From Paracoccus aminophilus JCM 7686 (GTDB lineage Bacteria > Pseudomonadota > Alphaproteobacteria > Rhodobacterales > Rhodobacteraceae): a stretch of DNA of 64,000 bases. Numbering within the stretch: position 1 is the stretch's first letter; every line of letters begins with the position of its first letter. Shown here piece after piece: positions 1 to 8,157 of the stretch. Under the pieces are notes generated by a model that was given only the letters and a program-made list of their open reading frames with translations, did not search any database and had not been told where the DNA came from. The stretch is taken from contig NC_022050.1 of the NCBI RefSeq assembly GCF_000444995.1, positions 124,001 to 188,000 on the forward strand, written 5' to 3'. Made by a program: the position numbers and the translations under genes.

Positions 1-123
1 TCATCGAAGGGCACCTTCGCCTTGAGGATGTTCGCGGGCCAGGCCCGGTCGGCGAGATCATTGGACCTGCACCATAGCTGCGCAGGTCTTGCAACATGGT
101 ACGTCAAATCCGCGGTCTCCGCC

Positions 124-450
124 TCAATGGAAATCCCGGCTCGGGAACAGCTTCTTCGCCTGCTCCCTCGGGTGCCGCGCTCTGCCCGCTGTTCGGGTGG
201 GCCTGACAGTCTCCCCTGCCCTCTCAGACTCAGCCCCGATCCGCAATTGATGCCCGATGGTGGAAAGCCGGGCTGACAGATCCTCGATTCGCTCCGCGAT
301 CAGGTGGGTCACCTGCCCGTCACGCTCGATCCTGCCCGTCACCCGCAACAGCCGTCCAGCAACCACGGCGGCGCGGAACGCCTCATAGACCTTCTTCCAG
401 ACCACGACATTCGCGGTTCCGGTCTCGTCCTCGATGGGCCCGCGCCGGTG
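124..450 (-). pseudogene. dnaE2: dnaE2 (error-prone DNA polymerase III alpha) C-terminal remnant
   Basis: The minus-strand frame reads EDETGTANVVVWKKVYEAF, then GRLLRVTGRIERDGQVTHLIAERIEDLS, and ends REQAKKLFPSRDFH before the stop at 124. This is the C-terminal OB-fold and characteristic end of DnaE2, the SOS-induced translesion polymerase. Upstream the frame meets a stop near 475 and no longer resembles DnaE2, so only about 110 of roughly 1,100 residues remain. No imuA or imuB is visible. Bases 1-123 hold an open minus frame (ending ADRAWPANILKAKVPFD at the window edge) that I cannot assign. Confidence 0.75.
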
Positions 451-584
451 CCGCCATGCGCCGCGGGCATCGCCAGATCACCGGTGATCCGGGGCGAGGC
501 TATCCGTCCCGCGCCGGATCTGCCGCCGCTCCAGGAAAGGGTAAGTGTATTTGCCATCCGGGTTTCTCCCTCTGTGACCGGTGA

Positions 585-1205
585 TCAGCCGCGTTCCTTT
601 GCGATCACATCGCGCAGGATGTCGATCTCATAGGCGCCGGGCAGCAGCGTCCAGCCCACCAGATAGGCCGGTGTGCCCTGCAGGCCAATGGCGCGCGCCT
701 GCGCCTCATTGCGGGCGATCAGCCCCGACCAGCGCGGCTCGTTTTGTGCATAGGCGGCCAGGGCAGCGGCAGGATCGACACCTGCGAGGCGAACCGCCTC
801 GTCCATCTGTTCGGCCGCGATCCGGCGCCCCCCGATCCGCATCAGGGCCTCATGTGCAATCCCGTATTGTCCGAGGCCGGCCGCCCCCAACCCCAGCTGC
901 AACCCATGGACCGAACTTGCGCCGAAGATCGGCCAGTCCTTCATCACCAGACGGATATTCCCGTCCGTCCGCACCATATCCAGCAGCGCCGGATGCCCCC
1001 TGCGGCAAAAGGGGCACTGATAATCGTAGAATTCCACCAGAGTCACATCCCCATCCGGATTGCCCAGCAACGGCTGGTCCGGATCATGGGTGATTTCGCG
1101 GCGAAAGACCTCGGCCTCGGCATCCTGGGCGCGGGCCGGGCCCATCGCCAGCAGCATCCCGCTGCCAATGGCGGATCCGATCAGGGTTCTGCGGGACAGG
1201 CTCAT
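585..1205 (-). CDS. DsbA-family periplasmic thiol-disulfide oxidoreductase
   Basis: A 206-residue thioredoxin-fold protein of the DsbA/Com1 type. The N-terminus has Arg-Arg then a hydrophobic stretch ending ARAQ, a likely Tat or Sec signal peptide. The active site CPFC lies at residues 64-67 after FYDYQ, and the cis-proline loop GTPAY is near residue 178. It is the last gene of the minus-strand dsb cluster, and its ATG overlaps the stop of the L,D-transpeptidase (ATGA). Expected role: oxidising or shuffling disulfides in exported proteins, with DsbD upstream as a possible reductant. Whether it acts as oxidase or isomerase (ScsC-like) cannot be told from sequence. Confidence 0.85.
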   Translation of the reverse strand: MSLSRRTLIGSAIGSGMLLAMGPARAQDAEAEVFRREITHDPDQPLLGNPDGDVTLVEFYDYQCPFCRRGHPALLDMVRTDGNIRLVMKDWPIFGASSVHGLQLGLGAAGLGQYGIAHEALMRIGGRRIAAEQMDEAVRLAGVDPAAALAAYAQNEPRWSGLIARNEAQARAIGLQGTPAYLVGWTLLPGAYEIDILRDVIAKERG

Positions 1206-1948
1206 GCCGGATCTCCTTCGGTGGCAATAACAGGCGGCTCAAGTTGGGGAAGCGGCGTTCCGGGTGGGGCTGTGCCCTTGCCGCTCTCGTCTTCGGTCAG
1301 CACGATGACGCGCGCGCCCGAACGGACAAGGGTTTCCAGTTCGATCACATCCTGATGGAACATGCGGATGCAGCCGGCCGAGGTGGCATTGCCGATCGAA
1401 TCCATCTCGGATGTGCCGTGGATGCGATAGAATGTGTCGCGGTTGCCCTTGTGCAGATAGAGCGCCCGGGCCCCGAGCGGGTTGGTCAATCCGCCCTCCA
1501 GGCCATCGCGATATTGGGCATATTGCCCGGGGAATTCGCGGATCATGTTCTCGGTCGGGCGCCAGCCCGGCCAGTCGCGGCTATAGGGAATATGGGCGGT
1601 GCCGGAAAAGGCCCGTCCCTCATCACCCACGGCCACACCATAGCGGATCGCTCGGTTGCCGGGCTGCACATAGTAGAGAAACCGCTGCCAGGGGTCGACG
1701 ATTACCGTGCCGGGCTTTTCGTCCGTCCAGTAATCCACCTCGCGCCGGATCGTGCGCTCGCTCAGATATTTCGCAGGCACCGCCGGCACCTCGATCCCGC
1801 CGTCCTGCACTGTGGCATATTGCGCCGCGATTGCGGGCGGGAGTTCCGGCGCGGACGGCGGTGCGGGCGGAGGCGGGGGCGCACATGCCGCCAGCGTCAG
1901 CAGCGCGCACCCAGCCAGCGCCCGCCTCATGTCAATCCCACAGCTCAT
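1202..1948 (-). CDS. L,D-transpeptidase (YkuD/ErfK family), probable lipoprotein
   Basis: The YkuD catalytic motif is clear: IHGTSEMDSIGNATSAGCIR, with the catalytic Cys near residue 193. These enzymes make 3-3 peptidoglycan cross-links or attach proteins to the wall in the periplasm. The N-terminus has a short hydrophobic helix ending LTLAAC followed by a proline-rich linker, which fits a lipoprotein. The ATG overlaps the preceding TlpA stop; an internal Met at residue 7 would give a tighter lipoprotein signal and is an alternative start. Its catalytic Cys needs to be reduced, which may explain its place inside a thiol-redox operon (inference). Confidence 0.88.
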   Translation of the reverse strand: MSCGIDMRRALAGCALLTLAACAPPPPPAPPSAPELPPAIAAQYATVQDGGIEVPAVPAKYLSERTIRREVDYWTDEKPGTVIVDPWQRFLYYVQPGNRAIRYGVAVGDEGRAFSGTAHIPYSRDWPGWRPTENMIREFPGQYAQYRDGLEGGLTNPLGARALYLHKGNRDTFYRIHGTSEMDSIGNATSAGCIRMFHQDVIELETLVRSGARVIVLTEDESGKGTAPPGTPLPQLEPPVIATEGDPA

Positions 1949-2743
1949 TCTGTCCCGGTCCTTATTGCCGCGATGCCAGCCAGCAATCCCGCCCGCGAGA
2001 TCTCGCCCATATGCGCGGTGTGGAGTTGCCCCTGTGCGTCGATGAACAGCGTGACCGGCAGCCCCATCGAGCCGTAATGCCGCATCAGCTGCGAGGTCGG
2101 GTCCAGCACCGGCGCAATCACGATCCCCTCACGCGAGAGGTAGCGGCGCACCGCCTCGGCCCCTTCGCCCTGATTGACGAAAACGAACTCCGCGCCGGTA
2201 TCGGCGGCCGCCAGTTCCGCCATCATCGGCATTTCGCGCCGACAGGGCGGGCACCAGCTGGCCCAGAGGTTGATGACCAGCGGCCTGCCCTCCCAGTCAC
2301 CGGGGGCGACCGGAGCCCCCGACAGGGTGGCCAGCACCGCCCCGGAGGGCAAGGCGACCGCTTCCCCCCTCGTCAATTGCCAGACGATGTTCCAGCCCCC
2401 CACCGCAAACAGGACCGAAGCGGCTGCGGGCAGGATCAGATCGGGATTGCGCCACAGATGCCAGCCGGTGGCCAGCGCGAAACCGGCAATCCCCCAGAGC
2501 GGGCTGAAGCCGCCCTGCCAGATCGCAAAAACGGACAAGGGATCCGCCAGATAGGTCGTCGCATTCTGCACCACAAAGCCCAGCCGCGCGGCAATACCCC
2601 CGCTGATCGCAGCGGCGCTGGCCCAGCCTGCGATCGCCGGCCCCATGCGCCGCGGTGGCAAGCAAAAGCACGATGAGCCCGGCCAGGACCGCCGCCCGTT
2701 CACCCGAGAGGGCCATCGGCCCCAACGCCAGCCCGCCCATCAC
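1945..2743 (-). pseudogene. TlpA-like membrane-anchored thioredoxin, apparently frameshifted near its N-terminus
   Basis: The main frame from about 2650 to 1945 encodes membrane segments, then a thioredoxin domain with WASWCPPCRREMP and a cis-Pro loop GLPVTLF, a periplasmic thiol reductase of the TlpA/ResA type. The natural start is a GTG at 2743 overlapping the dsbD stop (GTGA). That frame gives MMGGLALGPMALSGERAAVL and a hydrophobic helix, but runs out of register near 2640-2655, where the TlpA frame takes over at MGPAIAGW. A single-base indel would join the halves into a protein of about 265 residues. Either a real mutation, a sequencing error or, less likely, programmed frameshifting. Confidence 0.7.
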
Positions 2744-4521
2744 AGCCCCCCTTTCGCCAGGATGGCCGAGGCCGCCACATCACCGGCCTCGATCGTGCCG
2801 ATCAGGCGGCTGCCTGCGGGCTCGCGCTGAGCGGCATCCAGAAAGATCATCGTCGGCGGCCCGGCGGCGGCCAGATCACGCATCAGCGCCTGCGCCTCGG
2901 GGCTGTTATCGGTCACATCCAGTTTCAGCAGCCGCATGGCGCGCAGGGTCGCGCCAAGCTGCGGATCGGGCAGCACGCTGCGCTCAATCCCCTTGCAGGT
3001 GACGCACCAGTCGGCGGTGACATAGATCAGGGTCGGACGGGCCGGGCTGTCGGCCAGCGCTGAGGCAAGGGTTCCCCGGCTCGTGACAGGGGCGAAATCC
3101 GGACCGGCGGCGACGGACCCGCCTTGGCCGGTCAAAGTCAGCGGCGCCAGCGGGCGCAGCGGATCATCGCCCCCCAGCCCCGCGCCGACCGCCATCACCC
3201 CGGCCCCGATCAGCGCAAAGACCCCAAGGCTGCGTCCGGGCTGGCGTTGCGGTGCCGCCTGCGCCGAAGAATGGTCGAGGGCCCCCAGCAACACTGCGGC
3301 CCCCGTCAACCACAGCCCCCAAAGCGCCAGCACCGGCGGCCCCGGCAATATCCGTGCCGCCAGCCAGATCGCCATGCCCAGAAACAGCATGCCGAACAGC
3401 CGCCGAACAGCCTCCATCCAGGCCCCGGCGCGCGGCAGCACGCTTGCGCCGAATGTGCCGGCAATCACCAGTGGCACGCCCTGCCCCAGCCCCAGCATGA
3501 ACAAGGCCGCCGCCCCGAGCACCACATCGCCGGTCTGCGCGACATAGAGAAACGCCCCCGCCAGCGGCGCGGTGACGCAAGGCCCGACGATCAGCGCCGA
3601 GGTGAAGCCAAGCGTCGCGGCACTGCCGACCGAGCCGCGTCGCCCCGGCCCCGACAGCCGCGCGGTCCAGGCGGCAGGCAGGCTCAACGCAAACAGCCCG
3701 AAATTCGACAGGGCGAGCATGACGAACAATGCCGCCACCGCGCCCACCGCCCAGGGCGATTGCAGCACCATCTGCAAATTCTGTCCCGACCAGCCTGCCA
3801 CCGCGCCCATCAGGGCAAAGGCCATGGCCATGGCCAGAACATAGGAACCCGACAGAACCGCACCGCGCGCAGGCGTCAGGGTCTCCCCCTGACGCGCCAG
3901 CACACCCGCGAGGATGGGCACCATCGGAAAAACGCAAGGTGTCAGCGCCAGCGCCATGCCAAAGCCGAAAAATGCCAGCAGCACCAGCCCCGCCCCGCCC
4001 CGGTCTGCCAATCCGGCAAGCAGGCCGCCGCCTTCCGCCAGCACTATTGCGGTAGCGGCCCCGTCACCGCTGGCCGCCACCGGCAGCGGAGGCAGGCTCA
4101 GGTCGCTGGTCACGGGGGCATAGCAGATGCCATCTTCCTGACAGCCCTGCCAGGTGACACGGATGTCGCCCCCCGCGCGCGGCAGCACGACCGAGGCATT
4201 TCCATACCAGACTTCGACACGTCCAAAGCCGGGATCATCCTTGATCTGCCCCGCCGGGGCATCGACCTCCAGCGCCGCACCCTGTGTGGTTTGCGCAGAG
4301 ATTTGGTCGCGGTAAAGGTAATAGCCGTCTGTGATCTGCCAGCCGATCACCGCCCGCCCCTCCTCGACCGAGATCAACTCGATACGAAAGGCCTGCTCGG
4401 GGTCAAGCGGGCGACCCGCCCCCGCGCCAAAGGAAAACTGCTGGGCAAACGCCGGGGGAAGCAAGAGCACAAGGCCCAGAAGGGCAGCGGCAAGCGCAAG
4501 GAGAAAAGACGTGCGTTTCAT
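2740..4521 (-). CDS. dsbD: DsbD thiol:disulfide interchange protein
   Basis: A full three-domain DsbD of 593 residues that moves electrons from cytoplasmic thioredoxin to periplasmic thiol proteins. The signal peptide ends PAFAQ near residue 27. The alpha domain carries the cysteine pair in QGCQEDGICYAP (C127, C133). The membrane domain has paired cysteines in TPCVFPMVPIL (C196) and GPCVTAPL (C315). The C-terminal gamma domain has ADWCVTCK (C506, C509). All three redox pairs are intact. It is translationally coupled to the TlpA-like gene downstream, and a TTAAG direct repeat lies just upstream of its start. Confidence 0.93.
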   Translation of the reverse strand: MKRTSFLLALAAALLGLVLLLPPAFAQQFSFGAGAGRPLDPEQAFRIELISVEEGRAVIGWQITDGYYLYRDQISAQTTQGAALEVDAPAGQIKDDPGFGRVEVWYGNASVVLPRAGGDIRVTWQGCQEDGICYAPVTSDLSLPPLPVAASGDGAATAIVLAEGGGLLAGLADRGGAGLVLLAFFGFGMALALTPCVFPMVPILAGVLARQGETLTPARGAVLSGSYVLAMAMAFALMGAVAGWSGQNLQMVLQSPWAVGAVAALFVMLALSNFGLFALSLPAAWTARLSGPGRRGSVGSAATLGFTSALIVGPCVTAPLAGAFLYVAQTGDVVLGAAALFMLGLGQGVPLVIAGTFGASVLPRAGAWMEAVRRLFGMLFLGMAIWLAARILPGPPVLALWGLWLTGAAVLLGALDHSSAQAAPQRQPGRSLGVFALIGAGVMAVGAGLGGDDPLRPLAPLTLTGQGGSVAAGPDFAPVTSRGTLASALADSPARPTLIYVTADWCVTCKGIERSVLPDPQLGATLRAMRLLKLDVTDNSPEAQALMRDLAAAGPPTMIFLDAAQREPAGSRLIGTIEAGDVAASAILAKGGL

Positions 4522-4544
4522 GGGTCCTGCCTTGTGGTGCCCGG

Positions 4545-4561
4545 CTTAACCGGGGCTTAAG
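4545..4561 (-). promoter_or_regulatory. Direct repeat TTAAG-N6-TTAAG upstream of dsbD
   Basis: Read on the minus strand: TTAAGCCCCGGTTAAG, two TTAAG half-sites 11 bp apart, one helical turn, ending 24 bp before the dsbD ATG. The same arrangement with nearly the same spacer precedes the DsbA-like gene at 5352. This spacing is typical of OmpR/PhoB-family response-regulator sites; the regulator is unknown. Confidence 0.5.
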
Positions 4562-4719
4562 CGCGCGCGACACGCCCCGACACAAATCCGCGAGGAGGGC
4601 GGCGTTGCCTGAGGGGAGTGGTTCCGGCATCCGTCCCGAACAGAAGGCCCTAAGACCGCTGCGCGCGGGCAGGGCGTCCTGTTTCCGCTTTCGCTTCCGT
4701 CCCGAAACGGGCCGGATGC

Positions 4720-5352
4720 TCAGGACAGATCCTGGCGGGCCCTGGCCATCAGGCGCGCAAGATCGGCAGCCGATTGCTTGCCAAAGAGACCGTCATTTCC
4801 GGCAATGAAGGTGGGCGTTCCCATCAGACCCATATGGTCGCCAAGTGCCATGGTTTCGGCGATATGCTCTTCAACGTCAGCGCCAACCATGTCGCGCCGC
4901 AGACGGGCCTCGTCCGGCCCGATGGCGCTCGCAATTCTCATCGCAGATGCTTCATCGGCACGGCCTTTGATCGCCATCAAACCGCTATGGAATTCCCAGT
5001 ATTTCCGTTGCTTCAGCGCCGCCAGCGATGCCCGCGCACAAAACTCCGATCCTTCTCCGAAGATCGGCCATTCACGCAAGACCACGCGCAGGTCCGGGTC
5101 GCTGCCGATCAGCTTGCGGATCTCAGGGACGGTCGTGCGGCAATGCGGGCAATTGTAGTCAAAGAACTCGGTCAGGGTGATATCGCCAGCTGCATTGCCA
5201 AGAACCGGGGCGAATGGGGGCCGCTCGATGGCCTTGCGCAGTTCCCCCGGCATTGGGTTGCCTCCGGCTTGTCCCGGACGCGGCGAAAGGGTCAGGGCCA
5301 GTCCTGAGGCAAGCCCGAAGGCCGCGAAGTCACGTCGTTTCATCTTGCGCAT
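4720..5352 (-). CDS. DsbA-family thiol-disulfide oxidoreductase
   Basis: A 210-residue DsbA-like protein with the active site CPHC at residues 68-71 in FFDYNCPHCRTT and the cis-Pro loop MGTPTFIAG near residue 180. The N-terminus KRRDF plus a hydrophobic stretch ending GQAG suggests a Tat-type or Sec signal. It resembles the product at 585-1205 but is not a close duplicate. It leads the dsb cluster, about 200 bp ahead of dsbD on the same strand, and has its own copy of the TTAAG direct repeat. The start could also be the Met three residues later. Confidence 0.85.
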   Translation of the reverse strand: MRKMKRRDFAAFGLASGLALTLSPRPGQAGGNPMPGELRKAIERPPFAPVLGNAAGDITLTEFFDYNCPHCRTTVPEIRKLIGSDPDLRVVLREWPIFGEGSEFCARASLAALKQRKYWEFHSGLMAIKGRADEASAMRIASAIGPDEARLRRDMVGADVEEHIAETMALGDHMGLMGTPTFIAGNDGLFGKQSAADLARLMARARQDLS

Positions 5353-5406
5353 ATGTTGCCCGCGGATCGATTGACAGATTTACAGCATCACCTCTGGGCC
5401 TCGTCC

Positions 5407-5423
5407 CTTAAACGGGGCTTAAG
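5407..5423 (-). promoter_or_regulatory. Direct repeat TTAAG-N6-TTAAG upstream of the DsbA-like gene
   Basis: Read on the minus strand: TTAAGCCCCGTTTAAG, 55 bp before the ATG at 5352. It matches the dsbD-proximal repeat at 4545-4561 in both half-sites and five of six spacer bases, which suggests a shared regulator of the OmpR type (inference). Confidence 0.5.
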
Positions 5424-5431
5424 CGGACAGG

Positions 5432-6820
5432 TCACAGGACGCCGAGCAGTTTCCACCACAGAAAATCCAAGGGCAACAGCAGGAACAGGGTGATCGCAGC
5501 CAGCGGCAGGGTGATCTTCAGCAGATGCCCCAGCTTTTCGCCCGACATCTGCATGGCGACGATCAGCGGCCCAACCTGGTAGGGGAATATCACGGTCGAG
5601 AAACCGATCACCTGCGTCATCAGAACCGCCTCTACCGAAAACCCCGTCTGTGCCGCAAGATCGCCCGCCATCGGGGTCAGTACCGCTGGCACACCCGGCA
5701 TCGTGGCCAAAAGCCCGGTCACCACCGACATGACCGAAAGCGAGGCAAAATTGACCGCGTCCGCGCCTGTTTCCAGGGGAAGGATGGCGATCAGGCCCTG
5801 ACCCAGCATCGCCCCCAAACCCGAGGCGTTGACCAGCGCGCCAAGCGCCAATGCCCCGGCAACGAACAGCAGCATCCCGAAATCGACCGATGCCCTGAAT
5901 GCAGGCGGAGTGACCACACCGACCCCCGGCAAAAGCAAAAGCACTGCCGCAACAAGACCAATCCAGGCCGAGTTCACACCATGCAGGCTGTCGGTCATCC
6001 ACAAGGCCAGCGTTGCCAGCAAGATAAGCCCCACCCTGATCAGAACCCTGCGGCTGGCGGGGCCGCCTTCCTGCACGGCTTCGCGCGGCGACATCGCCTC
6101 GCCTGTCCTCGCGGGGAAAATCCACAGGATCAGCATCACCACCGCTGCGGCCTTCAGCAAGCCCAGCACGGGGAAATGCAGCAAGAGATACTTCATATAG
6201 CCGAAATGTACGTTCTGGATCGTCTCTGCCGCGCCCGACAGCACCATGTTCGGTATGTTCGAAGGCAATATGGCAAAGCCCGGCATATTGGTGCCGATGG
6301 CCAGCACCGATGCGATGCCGATCCGGCCTTTCGATCCGGGGCCAAAGCCCATCTGATCCGCCAGAGCCATCCCCACCGGCACCATGACCACCGCGCGACC
6401 CACCGACGACGGCATCAGAAAACTCAGCAGCACCGAAACCGCCATCAGGCCGGCGATCAGGCGTGGGTAGCTGCCGGTCAGCAAAGGTGACAGCGCTCGC
6501 GCCAGTATCGCACCCAGCCCGGATATCGAAATCGCCGCGCCGATCACAAAGCCGGAAACGATCAGCCAGACCGCCGTCGACTGAAAGCCCAGAAAGACCA
6601 GATCCGGCGGGGCGAGCCCGAAGACCAGCAGCACCGCAAAGAAGATCAGGCTGGCAAGATAGCCCTGCACAAGATTCGTGGCCCACAACACGAGGGTCAC
6701 CAGCACGATCCCGAGGATCCGGGCCTGATCCGGGCCCAGCATCGCGGGCGGCACCAGCGCCAGAACAAGCGCCAGCAGGGCGACAAGCGCCACAAGGGCA
6801 TGTTTCATCGGGAAAGTCAT
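5432..6820 (-). CDS. SLC13/DASS-family anion or dicarboxylate transporter
   Basis: A 462-residue polytopic membrane protein with about a dozen hydrophobic helices, resembling the divalent anion:Na+ symporter superfamily (sulfate, di- or tricarboxylates). Segments such as SFLMPSSVGRAVVMVPVG and GVPAVLTPMAGDLA fit the two inverted repeats of that fold. Its start lies 70 bp from the start of the divergent AraC regulator, a classic regulator-target pair. Substrate cannot be assigned from sequence; sulfate is tempting beside the sulfur module but not shown. Confidence 0.75.
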   Translation of the reverse strand: MTFPMKHALVALVALLALVLALVPPAMLGPDQARILGIVLVTLVLWATNLVQGYLASLIFFAVLLVFGLAPPDLVFLGFQSTAVWLIVSGFVIGAAISISGLGAILARALSPLLTGSYPRLIAGLMAVSVLLSFLMPSSVGRAVVMVPVGMALADQMGFGPGSKGRIGIASVLAIGTNMPGFAILPSNIPNMVLSGAAETIQNVHFGYMKYLLLHFPVLGLLKAAAVVMLILWIFPARTGEAMSPREAVQEGGPASRRVLIRVGLILLATLALWMTDSLHGVNSAWIGLVAAVLLLLPGVGVVTPPAFRASVDFGMLLFVAGALALGALVNASGLGAMLGQGLIAILPLETGADAVNFASLSVMSVVTGLLATMPGVPAVLTPMAGDLAAQTGFSVEAVLMTQVIGFSTVIFPYQVGPLIVAMQMSGEKLGHLLKITLPLAAITLFLLLPLDFLWWKLLGVL

Positions 6821-6889
6821 CGCAGGGCACCAAACAGAATGGCAGGTACTTCAGACCTAGCCCTGATGCGCACCCTGTGCCAGACTGCC

Positions 6890-7711
6890 ATGATGACAAC
6901 AGATATCGCCAAGCCGCCAGATCTCGACCCGGCGGACATCGCCTATATCCTCGATCCGGCGCGACCGGTCCTGACCCATGGCCGGGTGATCGGGACGGGA
7001 CAGGCCTTGCGCGCGCACAGCCATCCGCGCGGACAGTTGCTTTGGGCGATGCGCGGCGTTTTGCGGGTGGTCAGCAATGCCTGCATCTGGCTGGTGCCGC
7101 CCAGCCATGCGGTCTGGATCCCCGGCGGGATGGAACATCAGGTCACCATCGAGGCAGAAGCGGAGTTGCTGAACATCTATGTCGATCCGTCGATCTCGGT
7201 GCGAAAGACCAACCGTCCGATCCCCTGTTGCGCAGTGCTGCTGCTGACACCCTTGGCGCGCGAGATGATCCGGCGGCTTGGTGAAAGCGATACGTCGCTG
7301 CCCTTTGACGCGCGCCTGCTGCGCCTGTGTTCCGTTCTGCTTGATGAGCTGGACCTGCTGACCGAGGCACCGCTGAACCTGCCGGGCGGGCAGGATGAAC
7401 GCCTGACGCGGGTGACGCGCCACCTGATCGGCCATCCCGACGAGCAGAGCCAATTGCCGGAACTGAGCCAGATGGCAGGTGCCAGTCCCCGCACGATGGA
7501 GCGGCTGTTTCGCGCGGAAACCGGGCTCAGTTTCCGGCAATGGCGGTCGAAACTGCGGATCCTCAGCGCCATCGAGGCACTCAATCGCGGTGAGAGCAGC
7601 ACGACCATCGCCTTTTCCATGGGATACAGCAGCCCAAGCGCCTTCATCGCGGCCTTTCGCGAGGCGTTCGGAACCACACCGCAGCGGTTTCTGAGCGGCA
7701 ACCAGACCTGA
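6890..7711 (+). CDS. AraC-family transcriptional regulator with cupin-type N-terminus
   Basis: About 273 residues. The N-terminal half looks like an AraC cupin sensor (LRAHSHPRGQLLWAMRG, WIPGGMEHQV). The C-terminal half has two helix-turn-helix motifs: LSQMAGASPRTMERLFRAET and the signature IAFSMGYSSPSAFIAAFREA followed by TTPQRF. The ATG at 6890 is preferred because an in-frame ATG at 6800 lies inside the divergent transporter gene. It probably controls the SLC13-type transporter, and perhaps itself. Confidence 0.85.
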   Translation: MMTTDIAKPPDLDPADIAYILDPARPVLTHGRVIGTGQALRAHSHPRGQLLWAMRGVLRVVSNACIWLVPPSHAVWIPGGMEHQVTIEAEAELLNIYVDPSISVRKTNRPIPCCAVLLLTPLAREMIRRLGESDTSLPFDARLLRLCSVLLDELDLLTEAPLNLPGGQDERLTRVTRHLIGHPDEQSQLPELSQMAGASPRTMERLFRAETGLSFRQWRSKLRILSAIEALNRGESSTTIAFSMGYSSPSAFIAAFREAFGTTPQRFLSGNQT

Positions 7712-7788
7712 TTGAGGGGAGGTCCGAGGGCCCGCCGCAGCAGATCGGGGAACGCTTCGATCCGCCCGAAACCGGCCCCCGTGGCAGA

Positions 7789-8145
7789 TCAAACCTTCTC
7801 TGCGCGGCCACGCATCAGCGATTGCGCGGTATAGACGAGGATCGCCGCGCCGACCGCCCCCATTGCCGCCACAGCCAGCAGGACGATCACGTCAATCGGC
7901 CCGCCGATATCGCGAAACCCCGAACTGGTGACCTTTTGCACGAAAAGCACCGCCGCAACCGCCCCGAAAGGCATCGAGACCTGCGCCCAGAGGAACTTGC
8001 GCCAGGACACCGCCCGATCCCGCACCAGCACATAGAGATAAAGCCCGGTCACCACTATGGCGGCGGCAACCATGAGCCAGAAAAGGCTGCGCCCGAAGAT
8101 TTCCTCGAACACTGCGATCATGGTGGTGAATGTCAGGTCCTGCAT
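7789..8145 (-). CDS. Small membrane protein, DUF5368-like
   Basis: A 118-residue protein with three predicted membrane helices and short charged loops; it looks like DUF5368, a family seen beside sulfide:quinone reductase genes in Rhodobacterales (recalled, not searched). It follows the SQR-like gene by 12 bp on the same strand, so it is likely co-transcribed as the last gene of the dsrE-osmC-sqr unit. Function unknown; a membrane partner of the flavoprotein is a reasonable guess. Confidence 0.6.
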   Translation of the reverse strand: MQDLTFTTMIAVFEEIFGRSLFWLMVAAAIVVTGLYLYVLVRDRAVSWRKFLWAQVSMPFGAVAAVLFVQKVTSSGFRDIGGPIDVIVLLAVAAMGAVGAAILVYTAQSLMRGRAEKV

Positions 8146-8157
8146 CGCCTTTCCCCC

